A DNA stretch of 64,000 nucleotides from Blastomussa wellsi (GCA_947652115.1 OX393570.1:12978950-13042949), one strand, 5' to 3'; shown: positions 11,149 through 22,439, counted from the stretch's first letter. Numbers and translations are program-made. The notes: generated by a model from the letters alone, not told the origin.

Positions 11149-11493
11149 AGTGGAAAGAGTCTTATTTTTCAGCTTCTTGTGTTGCTTGCGAAAAGAGCCA
11201 AAGCTGGAAACTATGCATCTTTGCTGGTCATAAATATAACACCTATGGTCAGCGTCATAAACGACCAGATTATGGAAGTGGAATCTATGATATATTTAAT
11301 GTACTGCTCGCAATTTGCCGAGAAGGAGATAGAAGAAGATAGAACGCAAATTTGATGTTGTGTTTGCATCGGCGGAAAGTGTCATTGATAAGCGGATTCT
11401 TCAATCACTGAAGGAGAACACCACTTTCATTAAAACTTTAGTAGCTTGTGTTGTCGATGAATCACATGCAGTTGAAACATGGACCGGTTTAAG
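11149..11493 (+). pseudogene. RecQ-like DNA helicase exon (Walker A to DExH)
   Basis: The acceptor TTTTGGTTTACATGTAG precedes 11149 and a donor AAG|GTGAGA follows 11493. The frame opens with SGKSLIFQLLVLLAKRA, a Walker A loop split by the intron, and later reads RKFDVVFASAESVID and VACVVDESHAVETW, the DExH motif II of superfamily 2 helicases of RecQ type. A TGA near 11352 and a one-base shift separate the two halves, so this copy looks dead unless the shift reflects an error. The block between motif Ia and II is also shorter than usual. No other helicase exon is visible on either side. Confidence 0.7.
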
Positions 11494-11559
11494 GTGAGAT
11501 GTTGCATATTTGTATGGCAAATCAAGTTGAAATTGAAATCATTTATTCAAGTTTGAGTT

Positions 11560-11990
11560 TTCAAGTGTTGAGGGGCCTGCACGACTCCTGCAGTTCGCAA
11601 GAAAAAGATTGTTTAGCCTTTATAGCTTTCAGTTGTGAATTTGGTTGTAGGATGAAAGCTGTTTGCTTTGAGGGGAAATATTTTTCTATTTTGTCTCCGT
11701 TTTGAGTCCCACACTGATATGACGTCATAATAAATCTCTTCCAAAAGGTGAGTGTTGTGTCTCTGTATTTCGTGTTCCATTTTGGCCATGGGTGAAACCT
11801 TTTGCTATGCACCGGAAAAGTTCACATGAGTTCTTTATCTTCTGGTAACATGCAAGCAGCAAATCGTTATGAGAAGCAAGCAGTGATATCCCTACGTTCT
11901 TTAGAGATTCACTCAAAACAAGCCCAAATATTTCTTTCCTCGCCGACGGTTTAAACGAATTCACCCAAGATTTTGCTGCTTAATTGTCAT
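11560..11990 (-). other. unrecognised minus-strand ORF pair, probable repeat
   Basis: Two overlapping frames (11964-11725 and 11812-11561) share the same segment and look like one frameshifted product rich in Ser, Lys and Leu. I do not recognise a domain. A dispersed repeat is likely because no splice sites bracket it. Confidence 0.3.
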
Positions 11991-12239
11991 ATGTTCACTT
12001 AAGATTTACACGGCAAACTCTACACACATTGTTGCAATTGTTTTCTTTTTTCGGGTGACCTCTTTCCATTTTTTCCATTCTTTAAAGTTCTATAACCGTT
12101 TTACATTCTGTCATTTTCTCGCACAGAAAAGCAAAAAAACAAGACATTCGATAACCCTTTGGCGCCCTCAGACCTTACCGCAAATTGATTGGATCATTTT
12201 GACAGCTTTACATTTCACAGTTGACTGAGTTTCGCAGAT

Positions 12240-12690
12240 TTAATTAAGGGGCGGAATGAAGAAAACAATAGCGTCCTTGCAGGCGTCCTCCTTCCTCTTG
12301 CCTTGTGTGCTGGTTTTTCCCCCCATCTCGCTCCCCTTCAGGCACCTGCCACGCAGGCTATTATTTGTGGGACCAAACTTGAGCAAAAATCCATCGATGG
12401 CTCCATGCACAGAGAATCCATAAGGTTTCATTTTCTCACAGCCATCGATCTGCCAGACAAAGTTGGGCCCTTTTGCACGGTATATTCTTCGGCGAAGTCT
12501 CTTTCTTTTTCTGCTGTCGACTCCCTCTGGATCCAGCTCTCTTAAAAGTTTCATGACTGTTATTATCTTTACCATGTATCCTTTCCTTCTCAGTCTGGCC
12601 CATATCCTGTGGTAGCCCACGAAGCAGCCACTGCCACCAAGCTCTCTCTCTCTATGATCCCCTTTAGCTCATCAAGAGGTATATTCGTGT
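12240..12690 (-). pseudogene. DDE integrase/transposase fragment (rve-type)
   Basis: The minus strand reads GYHRIWARLRRKGYMVKI, then VMKLLRELDPEGVDSRKRKRL and NFVWQIDGCEKMKPYG. A helix-turn-helix-like region followed by WxxDG...KPYG is the entry to an integrase catalytic core of the Ginger/IS481-like type, and the Asp in WQIDG is its first catalytic residue. After AIDGF the match decays and a stop follows, so the second Asp and the Glu are absent. Upstream text (ELKGIIERE) continues in another frame to about 12690. Confidence 0.65.
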
Positions 12691-13096
12691 GATGTCTTGA
12701 CAAGCCTAAGGTTTAAAGTCATCTTTTCAACGTTGACATGCTTATCGTTATTCTGTGAAGTTTTAAAAATTAAAGGATTTCCATGTTGCTGTATCCTGGT
12801 TTAAAATAGCTCGAGATCAATTCCAACTGGTCATCCTGTAAAACACCATTCACATTCATCATCATCATCATTTTGTCCTTTTCCCATTAAGGGAAATGGG
12901 GCCTCATACATGGTGAATAAACTGGAAGCAGCATTTTGTTACTTCTTCTAGAACACTGTTAACGGCACGTCTCAAAGATGGCTGCTATGTTAAGTTCAAG
13001 AACTCCCGCCTTTTCTAGACTTAGAAGCCTGGATGTGACGGATGAAGCATCTAGGGTGGAGCTTTTGTTCCAAAAGGTTAGCATTGAGCTGTGCAG
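12691..13096. other. intron, no gene seen
   Basis: A short CATCATCATCATCATTTTGT run lies near 12857. Nothing else is recognisable. Confidence 0.4.
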
Positions 13097-13225
13097 AGAA
13101 TCACAACTGAACTGTGAAAATGTACAACTAAACTGTTTAAAAAATCAGAACTGAACTGTGAAAAATCACAACTGAACTGTTTAAAAAATCACAACTGAAC
13201 TGTGAAAAATCACAACTGAACTGTG
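13097..13225. repeat. minisatellite, about 20-22 bp unit
   Basis: Six tandem copies of AATCACAACTGAACTGTGAAA or its TTTAAAA variant (with CAGAACT and TACAACTAAACT changes) follow each other. The alternation of GTGAAAA and GTTTAAAA spacers suggests a two-unit higher-order repeat of about 42 bp. Confidence 0.9.
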
Positions 13226-14416
13226 AGCCTTCTGAGTCATCGTAAAATAGTCACAAGTTAGGTACCATTGTTAAAGTCAATGAGACTTAGCTAGGCTATG
13301 GTCAAATGTCGAACTTCACATGATCTGAGCTTAATTTAAATGAGCAAAAACAATAGCTTTTGCAAATTTTTGTTAGGTTCAGCTCATTTGAAGTTTGACG
13401 TTTGACCTTAGTGTTAAAATTGATATTACTGCAGGACAACGCGTTAAAAGTGCGTAGGTTGCCTCGCTTACTATGATCAAGTATTGAAACACAAAAGAAA
13501 ACAAAAGTTTTGATAAATGTTTAACTCACTGTGGGTTTTATACTGCATAGAAGGCACTTAGCTAAACATCATCAAAAGCGCTTGGATAATAGTGAAAGAA
13601 GTTTTGAATCACCTTAACAGGGTTAAAAATGTTTTCTCCGTATTGATGTTCTAAAGAGGTTTCAAGCTCACTCTCCCTTGCATTTGAATCTCTCAGATGG
13701 GCAGGAACGACATGAATTCCTGACCAGACTAGAAAGTTTGTATGCTTCAAACCTTCACATTAAGCACTATTATTATCCATATTCTTAGCCAAATTGATCG
13801 TCAAAACACACGCTGTGTGGGCCGCAACGGCCCTGATGCTGATTGGTTCACGCGATGAATCAATCAGATTACGTTCAGACCGTTTGAAGCGGGAAAACCA
13901 CCAAGGTGCGTACAAGCGAACAGCAAGCTTTAAAGTTCAGTTTCACACAAAACGCATAGTTTTCAGAGAGAAAAACAGTCTACTTGTTATAAATGGGAAG
14001 AATACAGACAAAAAATTCGGATTTAGACTTGAAGATAGGCTAGAAGCAAGAGCACGATTCAGAAGAATCAAAGAAAGCAAGTTCTTGTCGCCTTTACAAG
14101 AAGTGAAACGTCGTTCACTTGATTGAAGTACTGCGGAACCGATGGGTCCGATGATCAACTGGCAATTTTAAGTTCGTTAGTATTATGATTATCTATGAGT
14201 TCTTAACTCATTGGCAATTATTTTCAGAGGCTTTGTAGCTATATCGGCAAAGTTCTGCACCTGTTCAGATCATATCGGTCCGCCTTTTACAGTTATAACA
14301 TTTTCAGCGCGAAGTAAGTTCTTACTTGTATTCTTGAAAAGGTTATTAAATATTTGAGTCATCAGGATGTCATTTGGCCTCGTGCTTCACACTCAGGCCA
14401 CAAATGACACTATGTG
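13226..14416. other. intron with one unassigned ORF
   Basis: The + strand ORF 13794-14126 (110 codons, Arg/Lys-rich, with many charged residues towards its end) has no domain I recognise and no promoter or splice context. A weak TTGACG/TTTGAC inverted pair lies around 13300-13400. The remainder shows nothing. Confidence 0.3.
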
Positions 14417-14864
14417 TGTAGCGGGTGATAGGTTTTCCGACTGAATTGGACATCGAACCATGTTTAATTTACAATCTTTATTGGTCCAATACATAAAAAC
14501 TGAAAGGCAAATACAATAGCTATACTAGATTGCAAACTATATCCGATCTGAATAGACAATGAATCACTGTTGCTGAAGATCTCACAACAATAGGAATTGA
14601 TTACTTGTGGAACTATAAGTTGCCTTTATAGCATGCAAATAATAAACAAGCCCATATGGCGACGATATCTTGATTACAATATCATTACATATCTCTATCC
14701 CGATTCTGGGGCGAACAACATCAACAGAATAGTGAAGAGTGTGTGTTATCGAAGGAGCTAGAATACCGCCGACATTAACCACAAGGCACGTTGCTTTATG
14801 CTTTGATGTGTAATAGTTATGACATCACCGGATGCAACGAAAGTGTAATGCAAGAGACGCTGCA
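14417..14864 (-). repeat. BEL element 1, 3' LTR
   Basis: A 448-bp LTR matching 22046-22417 over most of its length. It holds about 70 bp (14580-14650) that the other LTR lacks. Shared landmarks are TGTAGCGG at the outer end, AATACATAAAAACTGAAAGG, and GATGCAACGAAAGTGTAA. Differences of several percent imply an old insertion. Confidence 0.9.
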
Positions 14865-15015
14865 TGGCTCTCCTAAATTGTCAATATTAATGTCAATTTA
14901 CTAACTAAACAACTAAAATGTCAATCAGGTTACTAAAACAGAGTTCAATATTCATTGTTTTCTCCTTTGGTCATTCATCACACCTGGCTCGTCAGCGGGG
15001 ACCCCTGGTCTTCTC

Positions 15016-15519
15016 TCAGGCTTCACTACAGGGAAGGAAGAGAACTAACTTATGCACTGGTCTCTCCAGGAACACAGACATCTTGGATCTTCGGCTGCAC
15101 TCATTTATGGATGGGTCTGCAACTAGGACTTTCACTTTCCTAACCAGGCCATCATCACTTGGGAACGTTTGGACTACATGAGCAAGTGGCCAACGCTTTC
15201 GTGGCAGGCTATCATCTTTCACAATAATCACATAGTCTACTGCCATGTTTCTTCTTGCCTTGACCCATTTCTATCTCGTCTGCAATAACTGAAGGTAGTC
15301 GGCCTTCCATTTGCTCCAAAATTTGTTTGCAAGGTGTTACACACGACCCCACCTCGTTCTTGAATAAAGGTCTGCTCGCTGGAAGACACCAGGTGGAGGC
15401 AATACAACACTGGATTTCATTGTCAGTAATTGACATGGTGCCAGTGGAACAGGAACCTCTGCGTTGTTCAGGTCGTCAACTGCAAGTGGACAGCTTCTGC
15501 TTCGGCAAAGAAAGTACAC
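15016..15519 (-). pseudogene. BEL element 1, integrase C-terminal (DUF5641-like) region
   Basis: Reading continues downstream of the integrase in three short frames: PPPGVFQRADLYSRTRWGRV, then a middle block, then VIIVKDDSLPRKRWPLAHVV and LERPVHKLVLFLP. This order is the DUF5641 extension found after BEL/Pao integrases. Frame changes near 15340 and 15240 break it. Confidence 0.85.
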
Positions 15520-16883
15520 AAGGATTCATCATCTAGCTGGGATCCATGGTGACTCAACAGGGCTGTGAGAATATTACGCACCGTCTGAATGTGACATTCC
15601 CACATGCCTCCCATGTGGCTGGCATTGTGCACATTCATCTTGTAAACAATCCAATCACAGTTCTGCTTTAGAAGCTCCTGTCTAACTTTGTCGTTGTCTT
15701 GCTCTGAGAGGGACTGGTGAAGCTCATTTCTTGCTACGACAAAGTTGGTTCCCTGATCTGAGCGGATATGACGAACTGGCCCTCGTCGTCCAACAAAGCG
15801 GCGGTAGGCATTGATAAATGAATCTGATGAAAGCGAGTTACCAACTTCTAGATTGACAGCACTAGATGCTAAGCATGTAAAGAAGACTCCATACCTCTTG
15901 ACTTGACGACGACACTCTTTAACATACCAGGGGCAAAAGTAATCAACCGCACAATAAGAAAAGGGTGGTGCAGGCTGAACCCGGTCTTCTGGGAGATCTG
16001 CCATCTTCTGGTCTTGTAGCGGCCCTCTGAGTCTTGGGCAGCGGGTACATTTTGCAATAAAGTTGGATATGATGGAGGAACCACCAATGATCGAGAATCC
16101 AGAAGACCTGATCTGATTGCGTGTTATGCCACATCCCTGGTGCTCAACTGAGCTATGATAATGTGCAATAATGAGCCTGGTCACATGCCCCTTTTTGGGA
16201 AGAATGAAAGGGTGTTTGGCAACTTCTGAGAGGTCGGCATGCTTGAGGCGACCACCAACCCGAAAAATGCCATCCTTGTCAAGGAAAGGATCCAACTTGT
16301 AGAGAGAACTGGCCTTCTTCATGGTTCTGAGTTGAGTTTGATCTTGTGGAACTTGTACACCGATGCGGTGGAGCAAGCTAATTTCTCTCTGGAACTCTTC
16401 TCTCTGAAGGCTTCTGATAATCTCTGTTTCGGCCTCCTGAAGGTCTTGAGTGTTAACTGGGACATAGGGGGCAGCTCTTAGCCCCGTGGACTTCAACGCT
16501 TGAACCTTAGCTTTCTCTCTGGCAACCTCTGTGTGTTGATCTCCAGACTTCAACTGTCGTTGCCTGTCTGAACCAGTTCTTTTGTACATCCTCTGAAGGC
16601 GGAGGCATACAGCAACAGCTCTCTTGGTCTTATGCCAAGTGGAAAAGCACTTCAAGCGTTCAGAGAGTGAAAAGCGCTCTTGACCTTGTGTAGCCATGAC
16701 CAAGGTCTTCACTTTGGGATCATCTGGTAAAATTTCCGTGGGATCCGTACCATCCAGAAAGCCATGGTTCTCAAGTGGCTTCCAAAGAAATTCTGGGCCA
16801 TTCCACCAACGTTTAGATTCAATCAGATTGTGCGCATATAGGCCATGCGAAGCGTCGTCTGCTGGATTTTGGGATATTTCCAC
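15468..16883 (-). CDS. BEL element 1 integrase ORF
   Basis: A 471-codon open frame. The N-terminal third is the RNase H-to-integrase connector (NPADDASHGL, RWWNGPEFLW). Around residue 235 comes an H2C2 zinc-binding domain (HYHSSVEHQG, then CTRCPRL). The catalytic core follows: AVDYF with the first Asp, IRSDQGTNFV with the second Asp, and MGGMWECHIQTVRN, whose Glu is in the usual place. WEC replaces the usual WER. The frame closes early (VHLQLTT) where the DUF5641 part shifts frame. All three DDE residues are present, so this is the best preserved part of the element. Confidence 0.9.
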   Translation of the reverse strand: MEISQNPADDASHGLYAHNLIESKRWWNGPEFLWKPLENHGFLDGTDPTEILPDDPKVKTLVMATQGQERFSLSERLKCFSTWHKTKRAVAVCLRLQRMYKRTGSDRQRQLKSGDQHTEVAREKAKVQALKSTGLRAAPYVPVNTQDLQEAETEIIRSLQREEFQREISLLHRIGVQVPQDQTQLRTMKKASSLYKLDPFLDKDGIFRVGGRLKHADLSEVAKHPFILPKKGHVTRLIIAHYHSSVEHQGCGITRNQIRSSGFSIIGGSSIISNFIAKCTRCPRLRGPLQDQKMADLPEDRVQPAPPFSYCAVDYFCPWYVKECRRQVKRYGVFFTCLASSAVNLEVGNSLSSDSFINAYRRFVGRRGPVRHIRSDQGTNFVVARNELHQSLSEQDNDKVRQELLKQNCDWIVYKMNVHNASHMGGMWECHIQTVRNILTALLSHHGSQLDDESLCTFFAEAEAVHLQLTT

Positions 16884-18172
16884 TTACTTCCACTGACCAG
16901 GTGATGTGCGGTCCTGTATCTGTTGGACTCAATTGGCAACGAAGACATGGAAGCGACGTGCATCGTTGGAAACGTACCCAATGACGACCTTGCCGTCAGT
17001 CTTCAGTAATTTGATCGTTCTCAAGTTCTCTGCAAAGGATGGCACGGGTCTTAACTGATAATAGGGCAGCTGTTAGCTCCAGCCTTGGAACTGTTACTGG
17101 TTTGAGCGGGGCTACTCATGACTTAGCCATTACAAGGGAACAGTGTATTTGGCCAGAGTGGTTGATCAACCTTAGGTATGAGCACTGACCATAGTCATCT
17201 TTGCTGGCATCCGAGTAGTGGGGCAGCTCCACAGATTTGACTTCTCTAAACCCTTCTGGCTTGTAGAATCTTCAGGTTGGAAAGTTGAAGCAGGTCACCT
17301 CTCAGTTGTTCCCATTGAGTTCGTAAGGGGTCTGGAATTGTATCATCCCATCCTGCCCCAACACGACACAGCTCCTGGAGGATCTTCTTTCCAATCAAGA
17401 TGAGAGGGGCGAGCAAGCCCAGGGGATCAAACACCGAACTCACGGTAGACAGGATGCCTCTCCTTGTTAAGGGCTGGTCCTTTAACTCAACTCTGAACTA
17501 CAGGCTATCTGATTCGACACACCACTGAACTCCAAGAGCATGTTCAACTTGTAGCATATCCTTGGTAATGTCCAGATTCTGAAGGACCTTGGAACGGTCA
17601 TCCTGCGGTATAGCATTTATCACAGCCTTGTGGTTAGAGGCAAACGTATGGAGGTTGAATCTTCCTTTCCCACACAACTTCTTTGTATTCTTCACTAAGC
17701 TTGCAGCTGCCTCAGGTGATGACACTGACCTCAAACCATCATCCACGTAAATATTATTCCTCAAAAAGTCAGCTGCTTCAGTCCCGCACTGGTCTTCATA
17801 ATAACTTGCAACCTTCTTTAGCGCAAAGTTTGCACAGCCTGACGAGGAGGTGGCGCCAAATAGGTGAACCATCAATCTGTAGTCCTTGGGGTCGCTATCA
17901 ATGTTGCCATTCTCTCACCAGAGGAAACGAAGAAAGTTGCGGTGCTCTGGATTGAGATGGACCTGATGAAACATGCCCTCTATATCACATATAACTGCAA
18001 CTGGCTCTTGACAGAATCGACAAAGCACAGCAACCAGGTTGTTGGTTTGATCAGGACCTTGGAGGAGGTGTCGGTTGAGAGATTCGCCACCAAACTCCAC
18101 GCTGCAATTAAAGACAACTCTTTTATCTGGTTTCTTTGGGAGGTATACCCCATGGTGAGGGATATACCAAAC
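16884..18172 (-). pseudogene. BEL element 1, RT second part and RNase H
   Basis: Resumes after the LINE insertion: VYLPKKPDKRVVFNCSVEF (RT block 2), VICDIEGMFHQVHL (palm motif A with Asp), LFGATSSSGCANFALKK, then NIYVDDGLRS with the YVDD box near 17740. The connection LTRRGILSTVSSVFDPLGLL is typical of BEL/Pao. A stop near 17498 and frame changes near 17915 and 17240 interrupt it. RNase H text is degraded between 17250 and 16890. Confidence 0.9.
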
Positions 18173-18189
18173 TTTTTTTTTTTTTTTTA

Positions 18190-18530
18190 TTACGTACACT
18201 ACTAACAGCACTATTACTTACACTACTAACAGCACTATTACTTACACTACTAACACTACTTACAATACTAACATTACTTACAATGCTTACGTCACTACTA
18301 ACAGCACTATTACTTACACTACTAACACTACTTACACTACTAACACTACTTACAATACTAACACTACTTACAATACTAACATTACTTACAATGCTTACGT
18401 CACTACTAACATTACTAAAAAGACAATCGTTACTTACACTACGATTACGAGCACTACAATTACAGATACCTTGCCTACTGATAATACAAATCTTACTCTG
18501 CATTTTACTTTACTTATACAATTACTTTTT
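18190..18530 (-). repeat. minisatellite in LINE 3' UTR
   Basis: Tandem words ACTACTAACACTACTTACA, with CAGCACTATTACTTAC and ATGCTTACGTC variants, repeat at about 15-18 bp and at a longer period of about 105-130 bp (compare 18220-18300 with 18310-18420). On the LINE strand the words read GTAAGTAGTGTTAGTAG, like the tail at 2500-2720. Confidence 0.9.
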
Positions 18531-18623
18531 GTGTTAATTTGATACCTTATATAAAATTTTAATACAGGTATTTAATATGTCCTTAATATACATATAATTT
18601 TTATGATTTAAATAAATCAGCAC

Positions 18624-19334
18624 CTACTCCCTTACAATAAAATTGGAATTGTTATTTAAAACGAGGTTCCATTTTGCCTGAAAATATTTTAAGTTTAAGA
18701 TGCTTTGAGAGGCTAAAAGCTTTTCAATTCCATATTTTCTCTTGACTACATCTTCGAAAGACAAAAACAAAGGGACTTGTTTATTTTTGCGGCAATTCCA
18801 TAAATAAAGTTTACCTAAAATGATAAAGTAGTTAAGCAGGTCAGATCTCTGATCTAATATTCCTAATATAATATTAATATAATCCAGTTTTATTTGCTTC
18901 CTTGTAACTGTTAACCAAAAGTTTTCAAATTTATTCCAAAATTCTGTTGAGAAGGAGCATCGATAAAAGAAATGTTCTAATGTTTCTGGAAAAGTCTGGC
19001 AAAATGTACAGAGATCACTTTGAATCCTTCCGATCTTTTGTAATAAGGTATTCAAAAACAAGATGTCATTTAAAATTTTAAACTGAAAACATTGTACAAA
19101 TGTTTCAAGAGCAACAGATTTTCCCAGTACAAACGCTTTTCGGGTCTCTTCTTCACTTAAGTTAAAATCTGACATTAGTTTAGTGAAACCTCTTGAATGT
19201 TTGGCTTTTTCTTTTATGAGAGAAGCATAAAAGTTTTTACTCTTGCTCGTGAGAGGATCAAAATCTTTGTTACCACACTTTAATTCAAGTGTATTTAAAA
19301 CGTTTCTTTCGACGGTGAGATTCCTTAAATACCA
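18624..19334 (-). pseudogene. L1-like LINE ORF2 C-terminus, fused in frame to BEL RT start
   Basis: The open frame 19541-18624 begins with BEL RT (LPFKQESIALPDN, KDYLTFMGNLIE) and passes without a stop at about 19335 into LINE ORF2 text: FYASLIKEKAKHSRGF, FQFKILNDILFLNTLLQKI, and the Cys/His motif CTFCQTFPETLEHFFYRC. The LINE part reaches its natural stop. The fusion is a by-product of insertion. Confidence 0.9.
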
Positions 19335-20060
19335 AACTTGATCATTCTGCAATAGAACTTCTTCTGCAGGTACACTTTCAGCATGGCCGCATTCGATAAG
19401 GTTACCCATGAAAGTCAAATAGTCCTTCCGATATTTGCTGTCAGTCTTCAGCCTCCTTTTCAATTTGCTGTGACGGTTAAGGACTGCTTCCTTGTTGTCA
19501 GGCAATGCAATTGATTCTTGTTTGAATGGGAGGAGCATCATTGATGTATGCCTTTAGATATCTTCGACATGAAGGTTCTGTCTTCTTGTGAATGGCCTTG
19601 ATCCGGCAGTCTTGGCTCATTGAAGTCAAGTTCAAACAGGTAATTTACTTGGGCCGGAGTCAGGGCTGAACTGAACTTCACACGAGACTATACGATTGAC
19701 TCCTACACCATCATCATACCCAGTAGCATCAGGCGCAGTCATACCAATTATTCCCCAACCAAGGGCAGTTCTGTTTGTCTCTTGTGTAGGTTCTAGGGAG
19801 GGGGATCTCTGTACTCTTGTTGACTCCATGTACAACAAGGTCATTAATCTTCTGGCTTGCGATGACTTCTTCCGCAAGAACTGTGGAAAGTTTCAGGTGA
19901 ACTTCAGGACCTTCACTATTCACTATTCTATTCAAGCGTCTCAAGAGCTGTTTCTTTGATGAAGCAGGCATCAGACTGGTCATCAAGCAATGTGTACACC
20001 ATTATCTTGCAATCTGGACTATCTTCATGATGGAGCCACCCTGGAACGATAAGAGAGTGT
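19335..20060 (-). pseudogene. BEL element 1, aspartic protease and RT start
   Basis: Near 19990-19950 the minus strand reads VYTLLDDQSDACFI, the BEL/Pao protease active site (DDQSD in place of the retroviral DTG). It continues to GWGIIGMTAPDATGY near 19770 in another frame, then to the RT entry at 19541. Frame changes and a stop near 19920 break it. Confidence 0.85.
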
Positions 20061-22081
20061 GCAACAGGCTCGGGATAGCTACTTGTACTACGCACATTAA
20101 TAGAATGGCATACTGGGTTTCTGCGACTTGACTCTCTATTGACTTGATCCTAGGACTCATCTTGAGTTGTTGAGTCATCGTGCAGGGAAGTTGGATGTCT
20201 GCGACTACATGTCCTACAGGTCTTTCTACCTCTGCATTCCTTGTATATATGGCCCCACGTGAGACATCCCCAGCAAAGTGCATTTGATTGAACAAATGCT
20301 CTCCTTTCAGAGTGGGGTATCTTCAGAAACTTTGTACACACATCCAGCTCATGGTTTTCCTTGCAGAAGGGACAAGTGGTTCGTCTGCTACCGCCTGTAC
20401 TTGGACTGCATTCCTCGACGGCCTCTGATGTCTCCTTTGAAGAGACAGTTGCAAGGGCCCTTACGTCTTTGTTCTTGTCCCAAGACTGGGGCCTTGTTCT
20501 TCTACCTCATTTATCTCTTTTGGTTCTTCTGTCTTCAGTGCCTGTAGAGAAGTCATGGGGTTACATGCAATCCTTGTCTCTTTTCTCATGAACTCACAGA
20601 GTTCGGTGAAAGGGGGATATCCTCTCTTGGGTGCTCTGTTCCTTCTCCGAGATACAAAATCATGTTCTTCTGGATCATCTTCTGCTAGCCACTCGTCAAC
20701 AACAAGCGTTCGGATGGATTCTCAGTCTTTCTCTCTATGAAGGTCTCGAACTTAAACGATTGCCAGTGAACACCTCTGGTTCTGGGCGTAGCAGGGAATC
20801 ACGATCTTGCCTCTGAGTCAGCAAGTCTGCCAGTTTACACATGAGATCCTATCCATGCGAAACAGGAGTCTGAGAGTGATCTGATTCAGCCCGATGAAGC
20901 CTTCCGTTAGGACTGGGTTGGGCTGTCCATGCAGCAGAACTGCCCCGGTATAAAATGGCAAAGCAAAAGGAATTAAGTCAGCTAAGGATACCTGTGCTTG
21001 CACTTCTGATGTTGACATATGAACCTTTGGAGCACCAGAACAGCTAGAAAACATAACGCTGGTATGGGCCTTGGCATCTAAGCTACATGCCATGATTGTG
21101 TTAGATTCTGCGGTGGTTGTGCTTGGAGGTAGAGTGGAGTCCAACTGAGACTGAAGGTACTTATCTAGGTGGTCTTCAGGGCCATTATCTTCGGCCAAGA
21201 TCTCGTCACATAGAGAATTGAGACCTCCATAATGCTCTCTTTCTATCTTGTTTACAGCCTCCATTTCTGCGTAAGTAGCAGTCAATTCCTTCACCATTTG
21301 CAACTTCTTGATTTCTCCTTCTTGTTTCTTCAGTGTTGCGGTTTTCAGACTTTCAACATCGGGAAATTTCAGGTCGGCCTCCAAACGTGCAGCCTTAGCA
21401 GCCATTACGGCTCTTTTCGCGAGTGAAGAAATAGATGTTGTGGATTGTTTTGAACATCTGGAGGCGCGAGATCATTTCCTCGGTGATGAGTGGATCGTTT
21501 GCTCCGTGATGAGTGGATCAATGAGAGATCGTCCCTCTGTGACTGAAGGGCAGTAATTTTTTTGTTTAGGGATCGAAGTGCTCTTCGATTGCTGTGATTA
21601 CTTGAGTCGTAGAACAGTTTTGCTCAATTCTTTCTTCCTCCAGGGCAAGAGTATCATATATCAAAGTGTGGGTGCCTTTCAAGTCGTTCATTCAGGCTTC
21701 GAGCTTCCCACGAGCTTTCTGGAACTCAGCTATCCCCGCGCGTTCATCTGCCAAAAGCGACTCAATCTTATCTACTTGTTTAGTGCAGGCTCTATTTGCC
21801 GAGGTAAAGTCTCTTTCCATCTTTTGGCGGCGGTATTCTTTCATCTTTTCGGTCGGTGCTTTTGGTCGATTGCTGGCCCGAACTTCAAGCGTCTTCGATT
21901 CTGCTGTGAAATTCCCTGGAGCAGATTCGTAGTGGCAGACATCACTGTGATCGGTCGCGCTTGGTGTAAGCTCTTCTTGGTCAGCATCCATGTTTCCATG
22001 CTTGTTGTTTACTCGCCCAACGTGTACGAATGAAAGAGTTTTTACTGTAGCGGCGATAGGTTTTCTGACTGAATTGGACAT
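20061..22081 (-). pseudogene. BEL element 1, gag with zinc knuckles
   Basis: The first frame starts in the LTR edge (ATG at 22081; a second at about 21991, NMDADQEELTP, is the likelier start) and gives a charged helical stretch (EKMKEYRRQKMERDFT). After stops, 21405-20818 continues as a Lys/Glu-rich helix, then a DUF1759-like region. At 20341-20150 paired knuckles appear: CWGCLTWGHIYKEC, then CRTCSRRHPTSLH. At least four frame breaks are present. Confidence 0.8.
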
Positions 22082-22417
22082 TTAATTGACAATCTTTGTT
22101 GGTCCAATACATAAAAACTGAAAGGCAAATACAATCGCTATACTACATTGCAAACTATATCTGATCTGAATAGACGATGAATCACTGTTGCTTAAGATGA
22201 TAGACGAGCCTATATTGCGATGATATCTTGATTACAATATCATTACATACCTCTATCCTGATTCTGGGGCGAGCAACGTGAACAGAATAGTGAAGAGCAA
22301 GTGTTATTGAAGAGGCTAGAACACCGCCGACATTAACCACGAGGCACGTTGCTTTACGTTTCAATGCGTAGTTATGACATCACCGGATGCAACGAAAGTG
22401 TAACGCAAGAGATGCCA
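22046..22417 (-). repeat. BEL element 1, 5' LTR
   Basis: A 372-bp counterpart of 14417-14864. It starts (element strand) TGGCATCTCTTGCGTTAC and ends CCGCTACAG. It lacks the 70-bp block near 14580-14650. Gag text begins right at its inner edge. Confidence 0.9.
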
Positions 22418-22439
22418 ATAAACAATAATCCCTCAAAAA

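Larger units (their letters stand above)
18163..19339 (-). mobile_element. 5'-truncated L1-like LINE inserted in BEL RT
   Basis: ATACCAAACTT occurs at 18163-18173 and 19329-19339, directly outside the inserted LINE, and only one copy is expected in the BEL coding text (QVWY then IPHHG). A T-run at 18172-18188 is the poly(A) tail of a minus-strand insertion. The inserted 1.15 kb holds the LINE C-terminal ORF and a repetitive 3' UTR. Direct repeat, tail and 5' truncation all fit target-primed reverse transcription. Confidence 0.92.
14417..22417 (-). mobile_element. BEL/Pao LTR retrotransposon with both LTRs
   Basis: The element reads on the minus strand in the order LTR, gag, zinc knuckles, aspartic protease, RT, RNase H, integrase, DUF5641-like end, LTR. 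The two LTRs (22046-22417 and 14417-14864) share long near-identical stretches and both have TG...CA ends on the element strand. Net length without the LINE insertion is about 6.8 kb, normal for BEL/Pao. Stops and frameshifts are scattered throughout, and a LINE splits the RT, so it is inactive. I could not find a matching target duplication outside the LTRs. Confidence 0.92.

Noticed and set aside
18123..18537. Ser-Val-Ser or Leu-Thr repeat proteins on both strands
   Set aside because: They come from the LINE 3' UTR minisatellite; both strands are open because the unit lacks stops.
14417..22417. Clear target-site duplication for BEL element 1
   Set aside because: The 4-6 bp outside the two LTRs do not match, so none is claimed.
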